From the NCBI GenBank assembly GCA_000231825.2, contig JH720311.1, positions 637,352-701,351 of the forward strand: 64,000 nt of DNA, written 5' to 3'. Shown here in pieces: positions 50,033 through 63,230 of the stretch. The stretch comes from Tetrahymena elliotti 4EA (taxonomy: Eukaryota; Ciliophora; Oligohymenophorea; Hymenostomatida; Tetrahymenidae). Under the pieces are notes generated by a model. The model worked only from the letters and a program-made list of their open reading frames with translations. It ran no database searches and was not told the DNA's origin. Position 1 is the stretch's first letter, and each line of letters starts with the position of its first letter. Position numbers and translations under genes: made by a program.

Positions 50033-50623
50033 ATGAAAAAATTAGTTATTATTTCTTTATTATTATGCCTCGCTGCATGCCAATAAGCCAGTACTTTCAT
50101 TTTTTTAGAAGCTACTTAATTAAATATTTAATTTTTTAGATGTTTGGAGAAAGGTTATGGGATATGGATGCACAGATGAAAAAATTGAAATTAAAGATAG
50201 AATTGGTTAATGCAAATGCTAAGATGGTTCTCAATGTATTTGGACAGACGATAAGCCTATTATGGGATGTCCCTGTCAAACCCCTGTTAAGAATCCTCAA
50301 CAGTTAACATGTGTTAAATAAGCCTAAAAATTTGGATGTGGAACTAATAAATTAGAATGCTCATCAAACTTTGGACAATGCACATGTCCTGATAATTCAT
50401 AATGTGTTTGGGCTAAAGATAAAGAAATCATGGGATGTCCTTGTAAAAAAACAATTATTCTTTTTATTAACTAATTTTTGTATTTAAAATAATCATTTTA
50501 TTAACAGGTGGAAGTGGTAAGCAACCAAACTTCACTCAAGGAGCTAAAATGGCTAGTCCTAACGATCCTAACAATAGACCTAATCCTAAAAGAGGTAAAA
50601 GAACTCAAAGATATGATCTTTGA
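50033..50623 (+). CDS. Small secreted cysteine-rich protein
   Basis: Three exons with introns at 50091-50139 and 50443-50507, both giving clean frames. The protein of about 158 residues starts MKKLVIISLLLCLAACQQAN, a classic signal peptide with a likely cut after the Ala/Cys region. The body holds two copies of a module: QCKCQDGSQCIWTDDKPIMG with CPC, and QCTCPDNSQCVWAKDKEIMG with CPC. Each has five or six cysteines and is presumably disulfide-bonded after secretion. The tail is Pro/Asn/Arg-rich without cysteines (NDPNNRPNPKRGKRTQRYDL). I do not recognise a named family. Luminal, granule or extracellular location is inferred from the signal peptide. Confidence 0.7.
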
Positions 50624-51883
50624 AGCAAATGAAGTTTTAAAATATAGCCTAATGAATGAAGGAATTAGCAATTATTAGTTAAAAATATAATTATTCAAAA
50701 GTTATTTACATAACACTATCCAATTAGTTAAATATGCTTGTTCTTAACCAACCCTATTTCTCATTCTTTATTATTCAACTAACCTTTCATTTCTTTTTTA
50801 AATTTTCAAATAATTACTCAAATAAGCAGCTGTTTTTGTTTTAAATAAATTTATTTTATTCATTTTAGGATATAAATAAAAATTAAAAAAAGACATTTAA
50901 ATTTATTTAATCAAATAATAAAAAACTAAAATTTTTGTACTTATTTTTATGAGTTAAATTAGTTATTTCTACTTATTAAATTTAAATAGCTTAAAGAAAG
51001 ATTAATAGACTAAAATCAAAACATTTGAGTAAAATAATATGAAAAAATGACAAAATTTGAATTATATATTTTGTTTTTCTTTTTTTCATACATTTAAATA
51101 AACAGTTAATTTTTTAAAAAAACCTCAGCTAATTATTATTAATATTATTTAGAGTTTATCTCTATTTGATAAATATTAACTAAAAAATGCTAAACTGCTT
51201 ATTAAAAATAATTTGATAATCTCTTTAGTCAATTAAAAAAACTAATTGAAATTTAATTTAATAAATTATCTCTAAAGTAATAGCTATAAACTTAAATCTA
51301 TTTTTTTTGAAAAATAAAATTGCTCTATTTCTAAAAAGAATTTAATTCAAATTATTTATTATGTTTATAATTATTTTTTAAACAATTTTTTTTGTTAAGA
51401 TTTTTAATTTTATTATGAAAAGAAATTATCATTTCTCTTAAGCTGCTAAGGCTAAATATGATTACAAACAGCTACCTACATATATTAAATAAAATTTACT
51501 GACAAAATTTAACTTATTAGGATAATAAATAATCTTGTTTATTGTTGAATAAATATAAGTAGACTTTTTTAAAGAATTTGTTAGAGCTCAAATAATATCA
51601 ATCAAAAAAGAAGGAATTTTTTATTTATTTTCTTGAGATTATAAAATTTTATTTACATTCATGATTATTAATTTTTAACAGTTAATATTTTTATTTGACT
51701 TCTTCTTAAAAAATTAGGCAAGCATTTTGTTATAATTATTTATTACATATTTAACCTTTAGTCAAATAAATTCGATAATTTTAGTAATTAACTATTTTGT
51801 TTTTTAGTAGATTTAGTCTATAAATAGTTTTTTTACACTTTAAATTTTATGTTTTAATTTTACTTGTTTGTTAGCAAATATTT
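50624..51883. other. Spacer
   Basis: A/T-rich. No gene or repeat is supported. Confidence 0.5.
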
Positions 51884-53661
51884 TCAAGAAATATCACTAT
51901 TTCTTATTATTTGCTTTTTTTGAGGGAATATTTTATTTATATCTAGTTTGTTTGCTAAAGAAGAAGGAGAGGAATTTTTCATGTAATATTCGTTTAAAGG
52001 GAGTTTAACTTTGATTTTTGAGGATGCTTTATGTTTTGCCACTCTAAAGTTAGAGTTAATATTTTATAATCTTGGTAGCCTGTTTTGTTCTAAATTTAAC
52101 TAAGTATTTAGTTCTTCATAGACACTATTTTATTCTTTTTAAAAAGGGAAATTGTATGGATTTTCTGATGAGTTTTTGAGGATTTATCCTAGTTTATTTG
52201 AATCATCATTATTTTATGTAATTTGTTGGTTATTGTTGTTAAATTCTTTCAAATTAATTTTTTTATAATCCAACATAGTAGAGTGGGTTGAAACATCTGA
52301 GTCTACTCTATTATTTTTGTTACCATAAAACATTTCACTTTATTTTTCTGTTGGAAAATCATGAACCTAGTTTTTTCTTTGATAAACATTGAGTTTTTTT
52401 GGCTTATTTATTTTCTATTTGTAGTCTCTGGTATTTAGTTCAGATGGCTATAAAAGAGGTTCTATTAGTTTCAAATAAATAATTAGAATAAACAAAAATA
52501 TTTATGAAAAAATAAACAATTACATTCTGGTGTCATGCTTGATATTCTGCATATTTACAATACTTTCTCAAACTTTTTTTTCCCCTCTTCAAACATATTA
52601 AGTTATTCTCTAATTAAATTAAGTCTTTGCTTAGGATCTGAATAGTTAGAATGAGACTCAAATTATCCATTACTTTAAGGGTTTTGTCTCTTCATTCTTT
52701 TTTCCTTTGCTAGATTAATGTTGTATTAATATATTTTTTATTAGTTTAGCTTTTAATTTTCAATCAATAATAAGTTTTTATGGGGATTAGTATTTTAGTC
52801 CATATCTTCTTCATGAGCTGTAATTATATTACTTCTTAGATCGTTACTATTAGTTCTTCTTTACTCTTGTGTATTTTTCTTAATTATATTCAAATTTTAC
52901 TGTGTTTAATTATTTGAGTGAATCATGCTATTCTATGTATTTTCATTAGTACTTTCTGGTAATAATGCTAAAGTAGAATATAAATTCTCAAACTGATTTG
53001 CTTTAATATCTCTAGTACTTCCTTAGACCAACATTATCTTTTGAGATTCATTTTATTCTTTCAACAATTTCTTTATTTAACTAAGATCTACTTCATATTT
53101 TTGAGTTTTATTACTATCAATTACTTGATATTATTGACTGTAATTATTTGTTTAAAATGAATTTCTTCCCACTGATTTGTATTTCTTTTTTTTCTTAAAT
53201 CCCTCCAAACCTGTCTTTAGAAAAGGAGATGTATCCATTTCAGCTGATTGATATAGTTTATTTTCTTGACTTTTATTTATATCAGATCTTTATGATGTCT
53301 AAGATAACTAGTATGTAAGTCCTTAAAAAGCTTTTTTGTTCTTAGAAAGCAGCTGAGAATTAGCATATCTGACCAAATTTTCTTGCTAAAAGGAGTAATT
53401 TACAGAGTTATTTTCAAGAGAAGTTTCTAGGTTATCATGAATTTAAGAAGCTGATTATATCTCTTATTTTAAATGCTTTTTTGTGGCTTTATTAGTTAAC
53501 GCGCTTGTTTCTTCTAATCTTTTCCTATAGCAGAATATATCTTAATCATCTTAAGGAGTTCCCCAAGGTCCAAGTTCTTAGTTTTTTGAGATTTTTTTAG
53601 TGTTTGAAAAGTCCTAGAAGTTGAGGAATTCATCTATCAGCATGAGCTCTTAAGAACTCAT
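51884..53661 (-). CDS. Gln/Asn-rich protein of unknown function
   Basis: Two exons. The first runs from ATG at 53661 (MSSQELMLIDEFLNFQDFSN) through GPWGTPQDDQDIFCYRKRLE to KKKFEK. The second resumes after an intron of about 100-130 bases near 52450-52570 (acceptor probably ...TTTTATAG before PSELNTRD). It ends HKASSKIKVKLPLNEYYMKN... and TGA at 51884-51886. About 550 residues, dominated by Asn, Gln, Ser and Lys, with a coiled-coil-like stretch (DLSQIKKLLKEQNESQKIML). No signal peptide, membrane segment or known domain was found. The splice donor is ambiguous between two nearby GTs. Confidence 0.62.
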
Positions 53662-55926
53662 CAACTTAGATAAATATATTTTATTTGAGGATTAACAAAC
53701 AAATACTACTACTTTCTTTAAAGCAAATAATAATACAAACTATAATGAATATACATATATTAAATTAATTTGCAATTATTATTAAAAATAGATAGATAAG
53801 TTGAAAAATCTTTCTATTGAATTGATTGGTGGTAGGTAGGTATGTATTCTATTCATTATATCCTAATACTAAATATCATTCAATTTATTATAATGAAAAT
53901 AAGTTTATAAAAACTAAAACAAGCTCTATTTTATTTTTGCAAAAAGCTTTATTCTTTATCAGAATCCTCACATAAATATTAATTTCTTATGATTTATCTT
54001 TCTACTTAGTTAGTAAAATCTAAAATTATTTATCTTTCAGTAGTCGGAGTAAAAAATGGTAAAATATAAGCTAAGTTAAAACAATAAATAAATAAAAAAC
54101 TAACTATTCTGTTTGAATAAAATTAAACAATTCATTTTCTGTTAAATTTGGCAGTGCTGCTTTCTTTTCTAATTATCTGTCTACCCTTGAACTAACCTAG
54201 TGAAAATAAATCTTTATCTCTCAAGCTTTGATAAGTCTATGATATAAAAATATGGATAAATTTAAAATTCTTTAAAATTTTAAATCTAAAAAAACTAAAT
54301 TTCTTATTTTATTTGTAATTTTGTTGAAATTTATAAAATAAGAATAGTAGCTAAGATTTTTATCATGCAATTTATGAGTTATTTGGAATAAGTTTTTGGT
54401 TTTTAGTATTTTCAGTAAAATTTAATAATGAATGATAATATTTGCTGTTTAAACATATTTTACTGATTATTGGAAAAATAATTGAATCCAGAAGATAAGG
54501 AAGAAAAAAATAGTAAAAAATCAATTTTTGGTTCAAACTTAAAAAAAAAAATATTTTTACTATTTTTTTATTAAAAATTTGTTCAAACTTATGTAATGAA
54601 ATAGTATCTCATTGCTCAAAGTTAATCAATCAATAATAATAATCTTATTTCTTGATAGAGATCTTGTGCTTGCTGTTTAGAGCACAAAGTTTGTTTAAAT
54701 TATTTAGTCATTCTGTAAAATAGTAATTAAAAACTAAATTTTTTTTAAGTTTTAAAAGAAAGTTAAATTAGAATATAATCTTAGAATACCATAGCTCACT
54801 CATTAAGAGTTCTTTAACAATTAATATAAATTAACTTTTCTCAGAAATATTAAAAAAAGCAATTATCATTGAGATATTAAATGAAAAGATAATTATTGAT
54901 TTTTAAATGTATGTAATGAGAGATAGCATAATATTTAAAAATAATTTCTAAATTAATGAAAAATTAAATTATCTTTATTTTAAATAACAATAAATTCATT
55001 TTTATAATTCTAAAGATAATAAAAATTTTATTACAAATCAAAAAAGTAAAAATTAATCTAAAATATAATTACTGCATTTAATTTAACTTAAATTTATGAA
55101 TTTACAATTTCTAATTTTAATTCATTATAAATATTTTCAATTTTTGAATAAAAAAAACATTTTTAAAAAATAAACAAACATAAATTAACAGTTACCAAAA
55201 TAAAATAAAAGTAAGTTATAAGAGTGCAAAATTTTTTAAAAAATGAAGCAGGTTTTTCTCAATTATCTTTTCAAAAGGTAACCAAATTAAAATTCGTCAT
55301 TAAGAACTATGTGGTTAGGTGATGATTTTTCGGGTGTTAAAAATACAATCACTAATATTATTTTGCATAAAATTACTATCAGTATCATTCTTATATCAAC
55401 GAAAATCTATTGAAATGATTTCTAAAATTTAAATAATCATTTCTTCAATTTAAATACCAATGCAAATCAAAGGAAACATGATTAGATTCATATTAATTTA
55501 CATATAAGGAAGAATTAAATAAAATTGAAGAGTGTATTCTAATTTATTAATGTAAAAATATTTTTTGAATTAAGGTAAGTATCTTCTAATTATTTTTTTA
55601 AACAAACCAAATTTATTAAAAAAAACTTAGCTATTATTTTAGAAAGCTTTGATCATTTTCTTGAGAAGAGTTTTCATACTTAGACATGAGTATTTGGTAC
55701 AATTATTATTGAGTATTCGAAACCAAAATCTTTAATTATCCTTTTAAAATAGTCAAAATTAAATGTCTACTCAAACAAAATTGTGAGTAAATATTTATCA
55801 AATAAACCAATCTTCAAATCATTAATACAAAAATATGTAAGATATATTTATATACTAACAGACAAAAATTGGTTAAATATAATTTCTTGAATTAAGTTAA
55901 ATTTTGTATTTTTAAATCAATTCATC
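53662..55926. other. Long spacer with short repeats
   Basis: No gene is supported. At about 54508-54565 an A-rich/T-rich inverted repeat around aaaatagtaaaaa and tttttactatttt could fold, with a nearby direct repeat gttcaaactta. A 51-base direct repeat unit at 55242-55292 is listed separately. Confidence 0.5.
55242..55292 (+). repeat. 51-base direct repeat, left copy
   Basis: Matches 63823-63873 at 44 of 51 positions by eye, same orientation, 8.6 kb apart (core TTTTCTCAATTATCTTTT and TAACCAAATTAAAA). Confidence 0.6.
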
Positions 55927-57623
55927 TCAAAAAATGATCAACATACTGAAAAGTAAAGATAATAAAGGTATTAAAATGTATGAAGAAGTAGTGGTGGCTT
56001 GGCAAACATTTGTTGTTGATCCAGCAGGTGCAGTTGATCCAGATGGGCATGCAGTACATCCACTAGTTGCTGTTGAACTGACAGTTCCATAATAGTTAGC
56101 TTTGCATTAACAAACTGGACTAGCATCGCTACTGTATTGAGCATTAGGATCATTACAACTACAAGCAGGTGCAGTGGATGAGTTATTGTTTGTGGCATTG
56201 CTAGAATCTAAACATGATGTACAAGCTGCAATTGTATTGGAAGAAGTTGCCTATGTAGTGTAAGTTGATTAACTAGGGCACTAAGTGCAGCTTGCAGCAG
56301 CGTTACCAACACCATAGTATCCAGGCTTACAAAAACAAGATGGGGGGTTTTAGCCATTATTATTAGCATTAGTATCAAGACATGAAGAGCATGCAGTTAC
56401 GTCATTTGTTTAAGTAGCTTAAGTAGNNNNNNNNNNNNNNNNNNNNNNNNNNNNNNNNNNNNNNNNNNNNNNNNNNNNNNNNNNNNNNNNNNNNNNNNNN
56501 NNNNNNNNNNNNNNNNNNNNNNNNNNNNNNNNNNNNNNNNNNNNNNNNNNNNNNNNNNNNNNNNNNNNNNNNNNNNNNNNNNNNNNNNNNNNNNNNNNNN
56601 NNNNNNNNNNNNNNNNNNNNNNNNNNNNNNNNNNNNNNNNNNNNNNNNNNNNNNNNNNNNNNNNNNNNNNNNNNNNNNNNNNNNNNNNNNNNNNNNNNNN
56701 NNNNNNNNNNNNNNNNNNNNNNNNNNNNNNNNNNNNNNNNNNNNNNNNNNNNNNNNNNNNNNNNNNNNNNNNNNNNNNNNNNNNNNNNNNNNNNNNNNNN
56801 NNNNNNNNNNNNNNNNNNNNNNNNNNNNNNNNNNNNNNNNNNNNNNNNNNNNNNNNNNNNNNNNNNNNNNNNNNNNNNNNNNNNNNNNNNNNNNNNNNNN
56901 NNNNNNNNNNNNNNNNNNNNNNNNNNNNNNNNNNNNNNNNNNNNNNNNNNNNNNNNNNNNNNNNNNNNNNNNNNNNNNNNNNNNNNNNNNNNNNNNNNNN
57001 NNNNNNNNNNNNNNNNNNNNNNNNNNNNNNNNNNNNNNNNNNNNNNNNNNNNNNNNNNNNNNNNNNNNNNNNNNNNNNNNNNNNNNNNNNNNNNNNNNNN
57101 NNNNNNNNNNNNNNNNNNNNNNNNNNNNNNNNNNNNNNNNNNNNNNNNNNNNNNNNNNNNNNNNNNNNNNNNNNNNNNNNNNNNNNNNNNNNNNNNNNNN
57201 NNNNNNNNNNNNNNNNNNNNNNNCATTAGTATCAAGACATGAAGAGCATGCAGTTACGTCATTTGTTTAAGTAGCTTAAGTAGTATAAGTAGTACCACTA
57301 GGGCAAATGGTACAACTACTTGCAGCTTAACCAGCACCATAGTATCCAGGCTTGCAGAAACAAGATGGGGGGTTTTAGCCATTATTATTAGCATTAGAGT
57401 CAAGACATGAAGAGCACGAAGTTACATCAGTAGCACCAGATGCATCAACTGAAGTAGTACCGTTAGGACACTGAGTACAAGAACCTGAGCTATTATTATC
57501 TGAAGAATTACCATAATATCCAGCCTTACAGAAGCAACTAGATCCTTGAGCGTTTGCATCAGTGCAAGCATTTACACATGCAGAGATAGTAAGAATAGCA
57601 AAAACTAAATACAATTATTTCAT
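55927..57623 (-). CDS. GPI-anchored immobilization-antigen-like surface protein (interrupted by a gap)
   Basis: The start MKQLYLVFAILTISACVNAC is a signal peptide. The body is a string of cysteine modules such as SCFCKAGYYGNSSDNNSSG, CTQCPNGTTSVDASGATDVT and CSSCLDSNANNNG, with CxxC pairs spaced as in ciliate immobilization antigens and variant surface proteins. The C-terminus has SGCTACPSGSTAPAGSTTN, then a Ser/Thr-rich site and ILIPLLSLLFSMLIIF, a hydrophobic tail typical of GPI attachment. The protein should coat the cell surface and be disulfide-rich. A gap of 797 N (56427-57223) lies within the modules, and identical sequence flanks both sides, so the number of modules is unknown and the frame cannot be checked across it. 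Base composition is clearly richer in G and C than the neighbourhood. Confidence 0.78.
56427..57223. other. Assembly gap (797 N) inside surface-antigen repeats
   Basis: A run of N flanked on both sides by the same sequence of about 60 bases (attagtatcaagacatgaag ... taagtagcttaagtag). This indicates near-identical tandem modules that the assembly could not resolve. Confidence 0.95.
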
Positions 57624-58600
57624 TTTTGTAAATTTTATTATTTTTTTTATATTTGTTTCTATTTAATTAAATATTATTAAAATTTGTTTTGTTATTTACC
57701 TATATTTATACTATGAACCTATTACTTAAAATTTACTTGATAAAAAATCTTTAAAACTAAAATTTTAGAAAAACAGAGGGGTGCTCTTTTTTATTTTGTT
57801 AGAGATAAGAGATAGAGTGTTATATAAATAGAAAAGCGTTTAAATTAAATATAGAAAAGCATATCCAATTAAAATAGATGACAATTAATTACAGTTATGA
57901 TCTCTATCATTAATTTTCAATTGTATTTTAATTAACAATTTATTTACCTGAAATTTAAATAATCTGTCAGAATACATAAGATGAAAAAAAGGCTGAAGGA
58001 ACAATTAATTAATTCATACAAAGTGGATTAAAATAGAGTCTAAAATAAAAAGAGAAAATACCTAATTTCTTTCATATTTTCTTTTTCTTTTTTTTATGAG
58101 AAAACATAAAAGTTGAATAAAAGTGAATATTTTTTCTTTGATAATAGAATTATTTGTCTCCAGCATTTTATTGTTTTTATTTGTTAGTATTTTCTTTTAA
58201 ATTATCTTTCATGTATTGATATAAATCCCGAAAGCAAAATTAAAAGCTCCCTGTGAAAACATATCTGAATTAGAAAAATTAATTAGAAGAAAATGTATGA
58301 ATTTATTTTAATCAATCCCGTATACAAAAACTCAAAGCAAAAGCACAAATCTTATTTTAATATTGGATTCGGGAAGGGATAATAAAATAAACCCGATTAG
58401 TAAAATATTTTACCTAATTTTGAATTCATCATGCCAATATGTAAAAAGAAGGATTTTGAAATTAAAAGTCTTTTCCCATTTAAAATCAAATTCAGTTAGT
58501 AAAAATACTGTATTATGTTTGTTGTAACAAAATATTAAACAAAAAGGTGATTAAAGAAAATTTAAAAGAATACTAGAATTTATAAGGGGTATTTAACCTA
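57624..58600. other. Spacer upstream of the surface antigen gene
   Basis: A/T-rich 5' region of the antigen gene. No other gene was seen. Motifs of the following tandem array begin faintly near 58500. Confidence 0.5.
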
Positions 58601-61180
58601 AAAATAAAAATGCGTGTTAATTCGAGATAAAAGACATTAAGTTTCTATTCTAAATTGTGGTTTATTTAATTCAGGTTGAGAGTTATCTGGTTAAGATTAC
58701 TATTTTTATGTATAAATCAATAAAATCGAATTTTTAGATAAAATAGAGACTTTAAGTTTTAATGAAGAAATTCAAATTTTGTTAATTAATTTTTAAATAA
58801 TTCAGGTTAAAAATAACTCTTGAAATTTTCCATGTCTTTTACATTCTAAAGTAAATCAAATTAAAAAAATCAAGCCTTATGTTTATATTTACACACTTTA
58901 AACACCAAAATTCTTTTCTTTACTAAATAAATAATTTCTTTCATCTAGGTTAAAACATTTTTCATTTAAATTTTTATTCAGGAATAAATGCTTTACTAAT
59001 TCTTTTTAGATTGCGTTACGGAAAATAAGGGAAATTTATTTTTAAATTGTTCCCATTGAAAATCTAATTTAATTTGTAAAAGCGCCATAAAAATGACACT
59101 GTAACTAAACATAAAACAAAAGCGTGAAGAAAAAAATTTTTAAAAGAAAATTAGAATTCTTTGTCAGGGTTTTTAACTTAAAAATACATAAAAATGCATA
59201 TTAATCCAAGAAGTGTTGTAAAATTAAGTATCATTAAATTAATTTTGTTTTTTAAAAATTAAGGTTGAAAGTCATCCGGTTGATATGAAAATGTTTAAAT
59301 AGAATAAAATCGAATTTTTAGTTAAAACAGATACTCTGTAAATGAGTGAATTCATTTTTTTTAAATTTTTATTCTAAAAAATTAATGTTAAAAAACATTT
59401 AGGATTAACTGCGTTAGTCATAAATCTAATTAATACAAATTGAATTTTACGTTAATATTTTAAGTTAAGTATAGAAAAATAAATACTTTCTTTCTCAAAT
59501 GTAATGATCTACTTTAAACATTTTTCATGAGAATTATTTTAATTGATAAGAAGTATAGATTTTTCATATAGAAATAAAGGAAATATATTTTTAAACTGAA
59601 AATATTTTTTCATTTTTGTTTGTAAAAGTACCATATGAATGTCACTTGTAAAAATTTTAAAATAAAATTAGGGTATTTTTTAGGTTTACCCATATAAAAA
59701 TATGTATCAATTGAGTAGAAAAAATTCAGTTGCTTTTAAATATTTTGTTTTTCGAAAATTAAGGTCAAAAGTTATATGTTAACTTATAAATATTAACGCT
59801 TATTCATTTTTAATGAAACACGAATCAATCAATATTGTATTTTTCGATAAAATAGATAATCAATCAATATTCTGTAAATGAAAAATTTCAATTTGTTTAT
59901 TTAATTTTTTATTTTTCTAATAAAAATTCAGGTGAAGAACCATTTCGGGATATTTTTTCATGTTTTTTTAATTTTTCAAGTAAATCAAGCTAATATAAAT
60001 GGAGTCTAATGTTAATATTTTAATATAAAAAAAGAAATACATTTCCTTAACTAACTATTTTTATTTAATCTTAACTAAAACATTTTTTAGAAAAATTTTT
60101 AAGTAAAATATTTTTCAACTAATTTTAAAAAGATCTTATTAAATATGTAAAAAAGAGGGAAATATACATTTAAACGGAGTATATGTTTGTTTTTAAAATA
60201 AAATTTTATTTGTAAAAGTGCTACATAAATGGCGCTTGCAACTATGTTAAAGCAAAAGCTTAAGTAAAGAAAATTTAAAAAGAAAATTTGAATTTTTTAG
60301 TGATTATTAAGTTAAAAATGTGCTACAATTGAAGAGATGTAGAAAAAAATTTACTTCATGTATTAATTTATTTATATTTAAAAATTAAGGTCTAAAGTTA
60401 ATCCGGTAAACATTATAATTTTTATGCTTATTCAAGATAGATGCTCTATAATTTGTAAATGAAGAAATTAAAATTTGTTTATTAAATTTCTCATTCTAAA
60501 AAATTCAGGTTAAAAATAATTCCGGGAAATTTTTTCATCTTTTTAACTTCTGAAGTCAATCAAATTAAAATAAATGGAGTTTTAAAATATTTCGAATTCA
60601 TTTTCTTTTAAAAAAGAAGATATTAGTTTTTTAGCTAATTAATTTTAGGTTTAAACATTACATATTAGAACTTATATTAGTCTTCTTTTAAAAAATTAAA
60701 AAAAATATTCATATTTGCTTAAAAGAAGCAAGTACCATAAAAGATTCTCTGTAATAGATTTAGATTCAACTCATTAATTAATATTAAAAATTTAGGTAAA
60801 ACATTTCAGTGGCTTTGTTTGATTAATTTTCAATAAAATTTATTATCAGCTAGTTAGTCACTGAAACTTATTTGATACAAAGAACGAATTCCAGTTTTTA
60901 CATAAAAAGGATGACAAAATAATAAAAATAAAAAATTTAATTTTATTGATTGTTAATATTCTTACCTTTTGATTTTTTAATATTTTTCTACTTATTCATT
61001 TTGAAAGAAATTTAAATCTAAAAAGTTGAATTTTTAGATAAAATAAATGCTCTGTAAATTGTAAGCAAAGACATTTAATTTATTTATCTAAATTTTTATT
61101 CTAAAAATTCAGGTTAAAAAAATTTCGGGAGATTTTATCTTCTTTTTTTCCTTCTTAAGTAAATAAAATTTATGTAAATT
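58601..61180. repeat. Degenerate tandem array, unit about 0.58 kb
   Basis: About five divergent units are visible. A block like aaattcaggttaaaaataa recurs at about 58801, 59385, 59928, 60507 and 61107. A second block like aattaaggttgaaagtcatc recurs at about 58671, 59259, 59759 and 60384. A third (taaaagcgccataaaaatg) recurs at about 59082, 59623 and 60213. The order of blocks is the same in each unit, so this is true tandem duplication. No frame is conserved between units on either strand, so it looks noncoding. Confidence 0.68.
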
Positions 61181-61640
61181 TTAAGATATCATTCTCTTTC
61201 TGTAAAAAGAAGATATTAGATTTTTTCACTAATTAGTTTTAGGTTAAAACATTCTACATCGGAGTTTTTATTTAGATGAAGCCATATGAAAGAGTTTTGA
61301 TACTTAAAAAGAAGATTCAAAACATTAATTAATTGATTATAATAAAGGTTAAAACATTCAAAGGCTCGGCTCTATTTAATTGTTAATGAAATTAATAAAA
61401 AATATTAAGTTTGTATTTGAAATTTTATCATACTAAATATACTAAATGACCAATTAATTCTAGTTTTTCCATAAAAAGTATATGCTTCAAATAAAATAAA
61501 AAAGGAAATAAGATACTTAATATTCACAACTTTGATTTTTTAATATTTAAAAATGAAGGATAAAATATATTTAAAACAAATAAACCCAGGGTTATTTCTA
61601 CCACATACCCTTATTAAAAAATCTTTATTTCTGAAATAAT
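61181..61640. other. Spacer
   Basis: A/T-rich, with a weak half-unit of the preceding array near 61230-61350. No gene was seen. Confidence 0.4.
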
Positions 61641-63230
61641 AATCCTTATTTTTTTAAAATAAAAATTTTAAAAATTAAAAAAAAAGATTCTAAAGTCAAT
61701 CATACCCACCCAGAACTAAAAATTTTAGTTCTAAATTAGCAAAGGGATACTGTACAAAAATTAGAACATAAATGGAAAGATGAATTAAACAATTATGGCT
61801 ATTTTGATGATTAATTCTATGCCAAAGGAGAATTAGCCAGCTCAAGTAAACCAATATTTTAAATATATACAATAAATAATGATTAGTAAATCCCTTAAAA
61901 TAAAATAAATTTATTAAAAGAAGGAGCTCATAGTTTTCATGGAACATAATTCGAGAATCCTCTTTTTTAAACCACAACGTTGTTTTTAATATCTCAGAAG
62001 ATTCCAAGAGGAAAATTTTATTAATCTCTGTAATCATAAAATATTTTATTTATTTTTAAATAGACGGTTTTTAATTAAAATTCATTAAAGTAATTAGAAA
62101 AAATAATAATATGGTTATGAATTAAACAAAAATTAATAAAATATTTAATTTTTAAATTCCTATTTAGCTAGAAATACAAAATATTTTATGCAAAATTATT
62201 TTAAATTAAAAATCACAAGTAAACAAATACATTTTAAAATTTTACAAATTTATTTTGGTTTTCAATAAAACAATACTAACCCTTTTAGATTTATATCCAT
62301 GATGTAGAAATATGATAAGAATTTAAAAATTCTGGATTGGCCATATATTATTATGCAAATAGAAATTAATGGGTAACAGTTGAAGAATTTGATTTTAGTC
62401 TTTCCATTAAAAATTATTTTTAAATAAGTTTAGTGATTATTAGTTAATACTTTGATTCATATTATTATTAAATTAATGTTTAGATACCTATTTTATAAAC
62501 CAGATTTCTAATTAAAAATATCTTAAGACACCTATTTTAACAATTGCATGTTAAATATTAAATTTTAGGCAAAATACTCTCTCCTTTTGAATACTTCTAA
62601 ATGGTTCTCACATATTTTACACTTTTTTTGAAAAATGTAAATTTGAATCTTTAAAAATAATAGCTAATTCACTCACTATCAAAAAGATATTTCTTTAGCA
62701 GAGCTTTATTTAATGTTATTTTGTTTTTCTAAATATTTTAGCATCTTTTTAAATTAATTGCATTATTAGCTACAATTTTATTCATAATAATGGCTTTCTT
62801 AGTATTAATAATGTTCTTTAAAATTATGAAAAAATAAATGATTTAAGTCTAATTTGTGTTATTTCTTCTAATTTATTTAAAAGTTTAAAAATTGAAATCA
62901 TTTTTATTTTAGAAACTTTAAATTTTCTACAAATATTAAAGTGGAGATTTCAAGAATCATTATAGAAAATCTTTAAAAATATATTTAGAGGAGTTAATTT
63001 AGAAATTAAAATCAATCTTAAAAAGATAAAGGCTTAACAAATTTAAATTTAATAATAGGAGTTCGGCTACGAAATTTTTAAAATAAGCACATTATTACTC
63101 TAATATGAATTTAATAAGTATTTATTGTTTAACAATTTCAAAAATTATACCTAAAAGTAATAGCGAACATTTTGGATTATATTTAGATAAACAATAGTTT
63201 AAACTTATAATTTGATACATAAAATTTATT
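61641..63230 (+). CDS. Possible multi-exon membrane protein, structure uncertain
   Basis: A plus-strand ciliate-code frame at about 61690-62060 reads KVNHTHPELKILVLN, DTVQKLEHKWKDELNNYGYF and KINLLKEGAHSFHGTQFENP, which looks coding and hydrophilic. Further acceptable pieces follow after AG sites: KYDKNLKILDWPYIIMQIEI at about 62310, a hydrophobic segment FKLIALLATILFIIMAFLVL at about 62755-62815, and a basic piece at about 62910-63080. Together they fit an extracellular region, one membrane helix and a cytosolic tail, but I could not establish the start, all splice sites or the stop. No family was recognised. The antisense 113-residue standard-code frame at 61696-62037 is probably a shadow. 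Confidence 0.35.

Noticed and set aside
56402..57235. Apparent 277-residue open frame
   Set aside because: Also made of gap N; the real gene there is the surface antigen in its own frame.
61696..62037. 113-residue minus-strand frame resembling a membrane protein
   Set aside because: The plus strand in the same place reads better under the ciliate code, with hydrophilic, normal-looking protein; the minus frame is its hydrophobic shadow.
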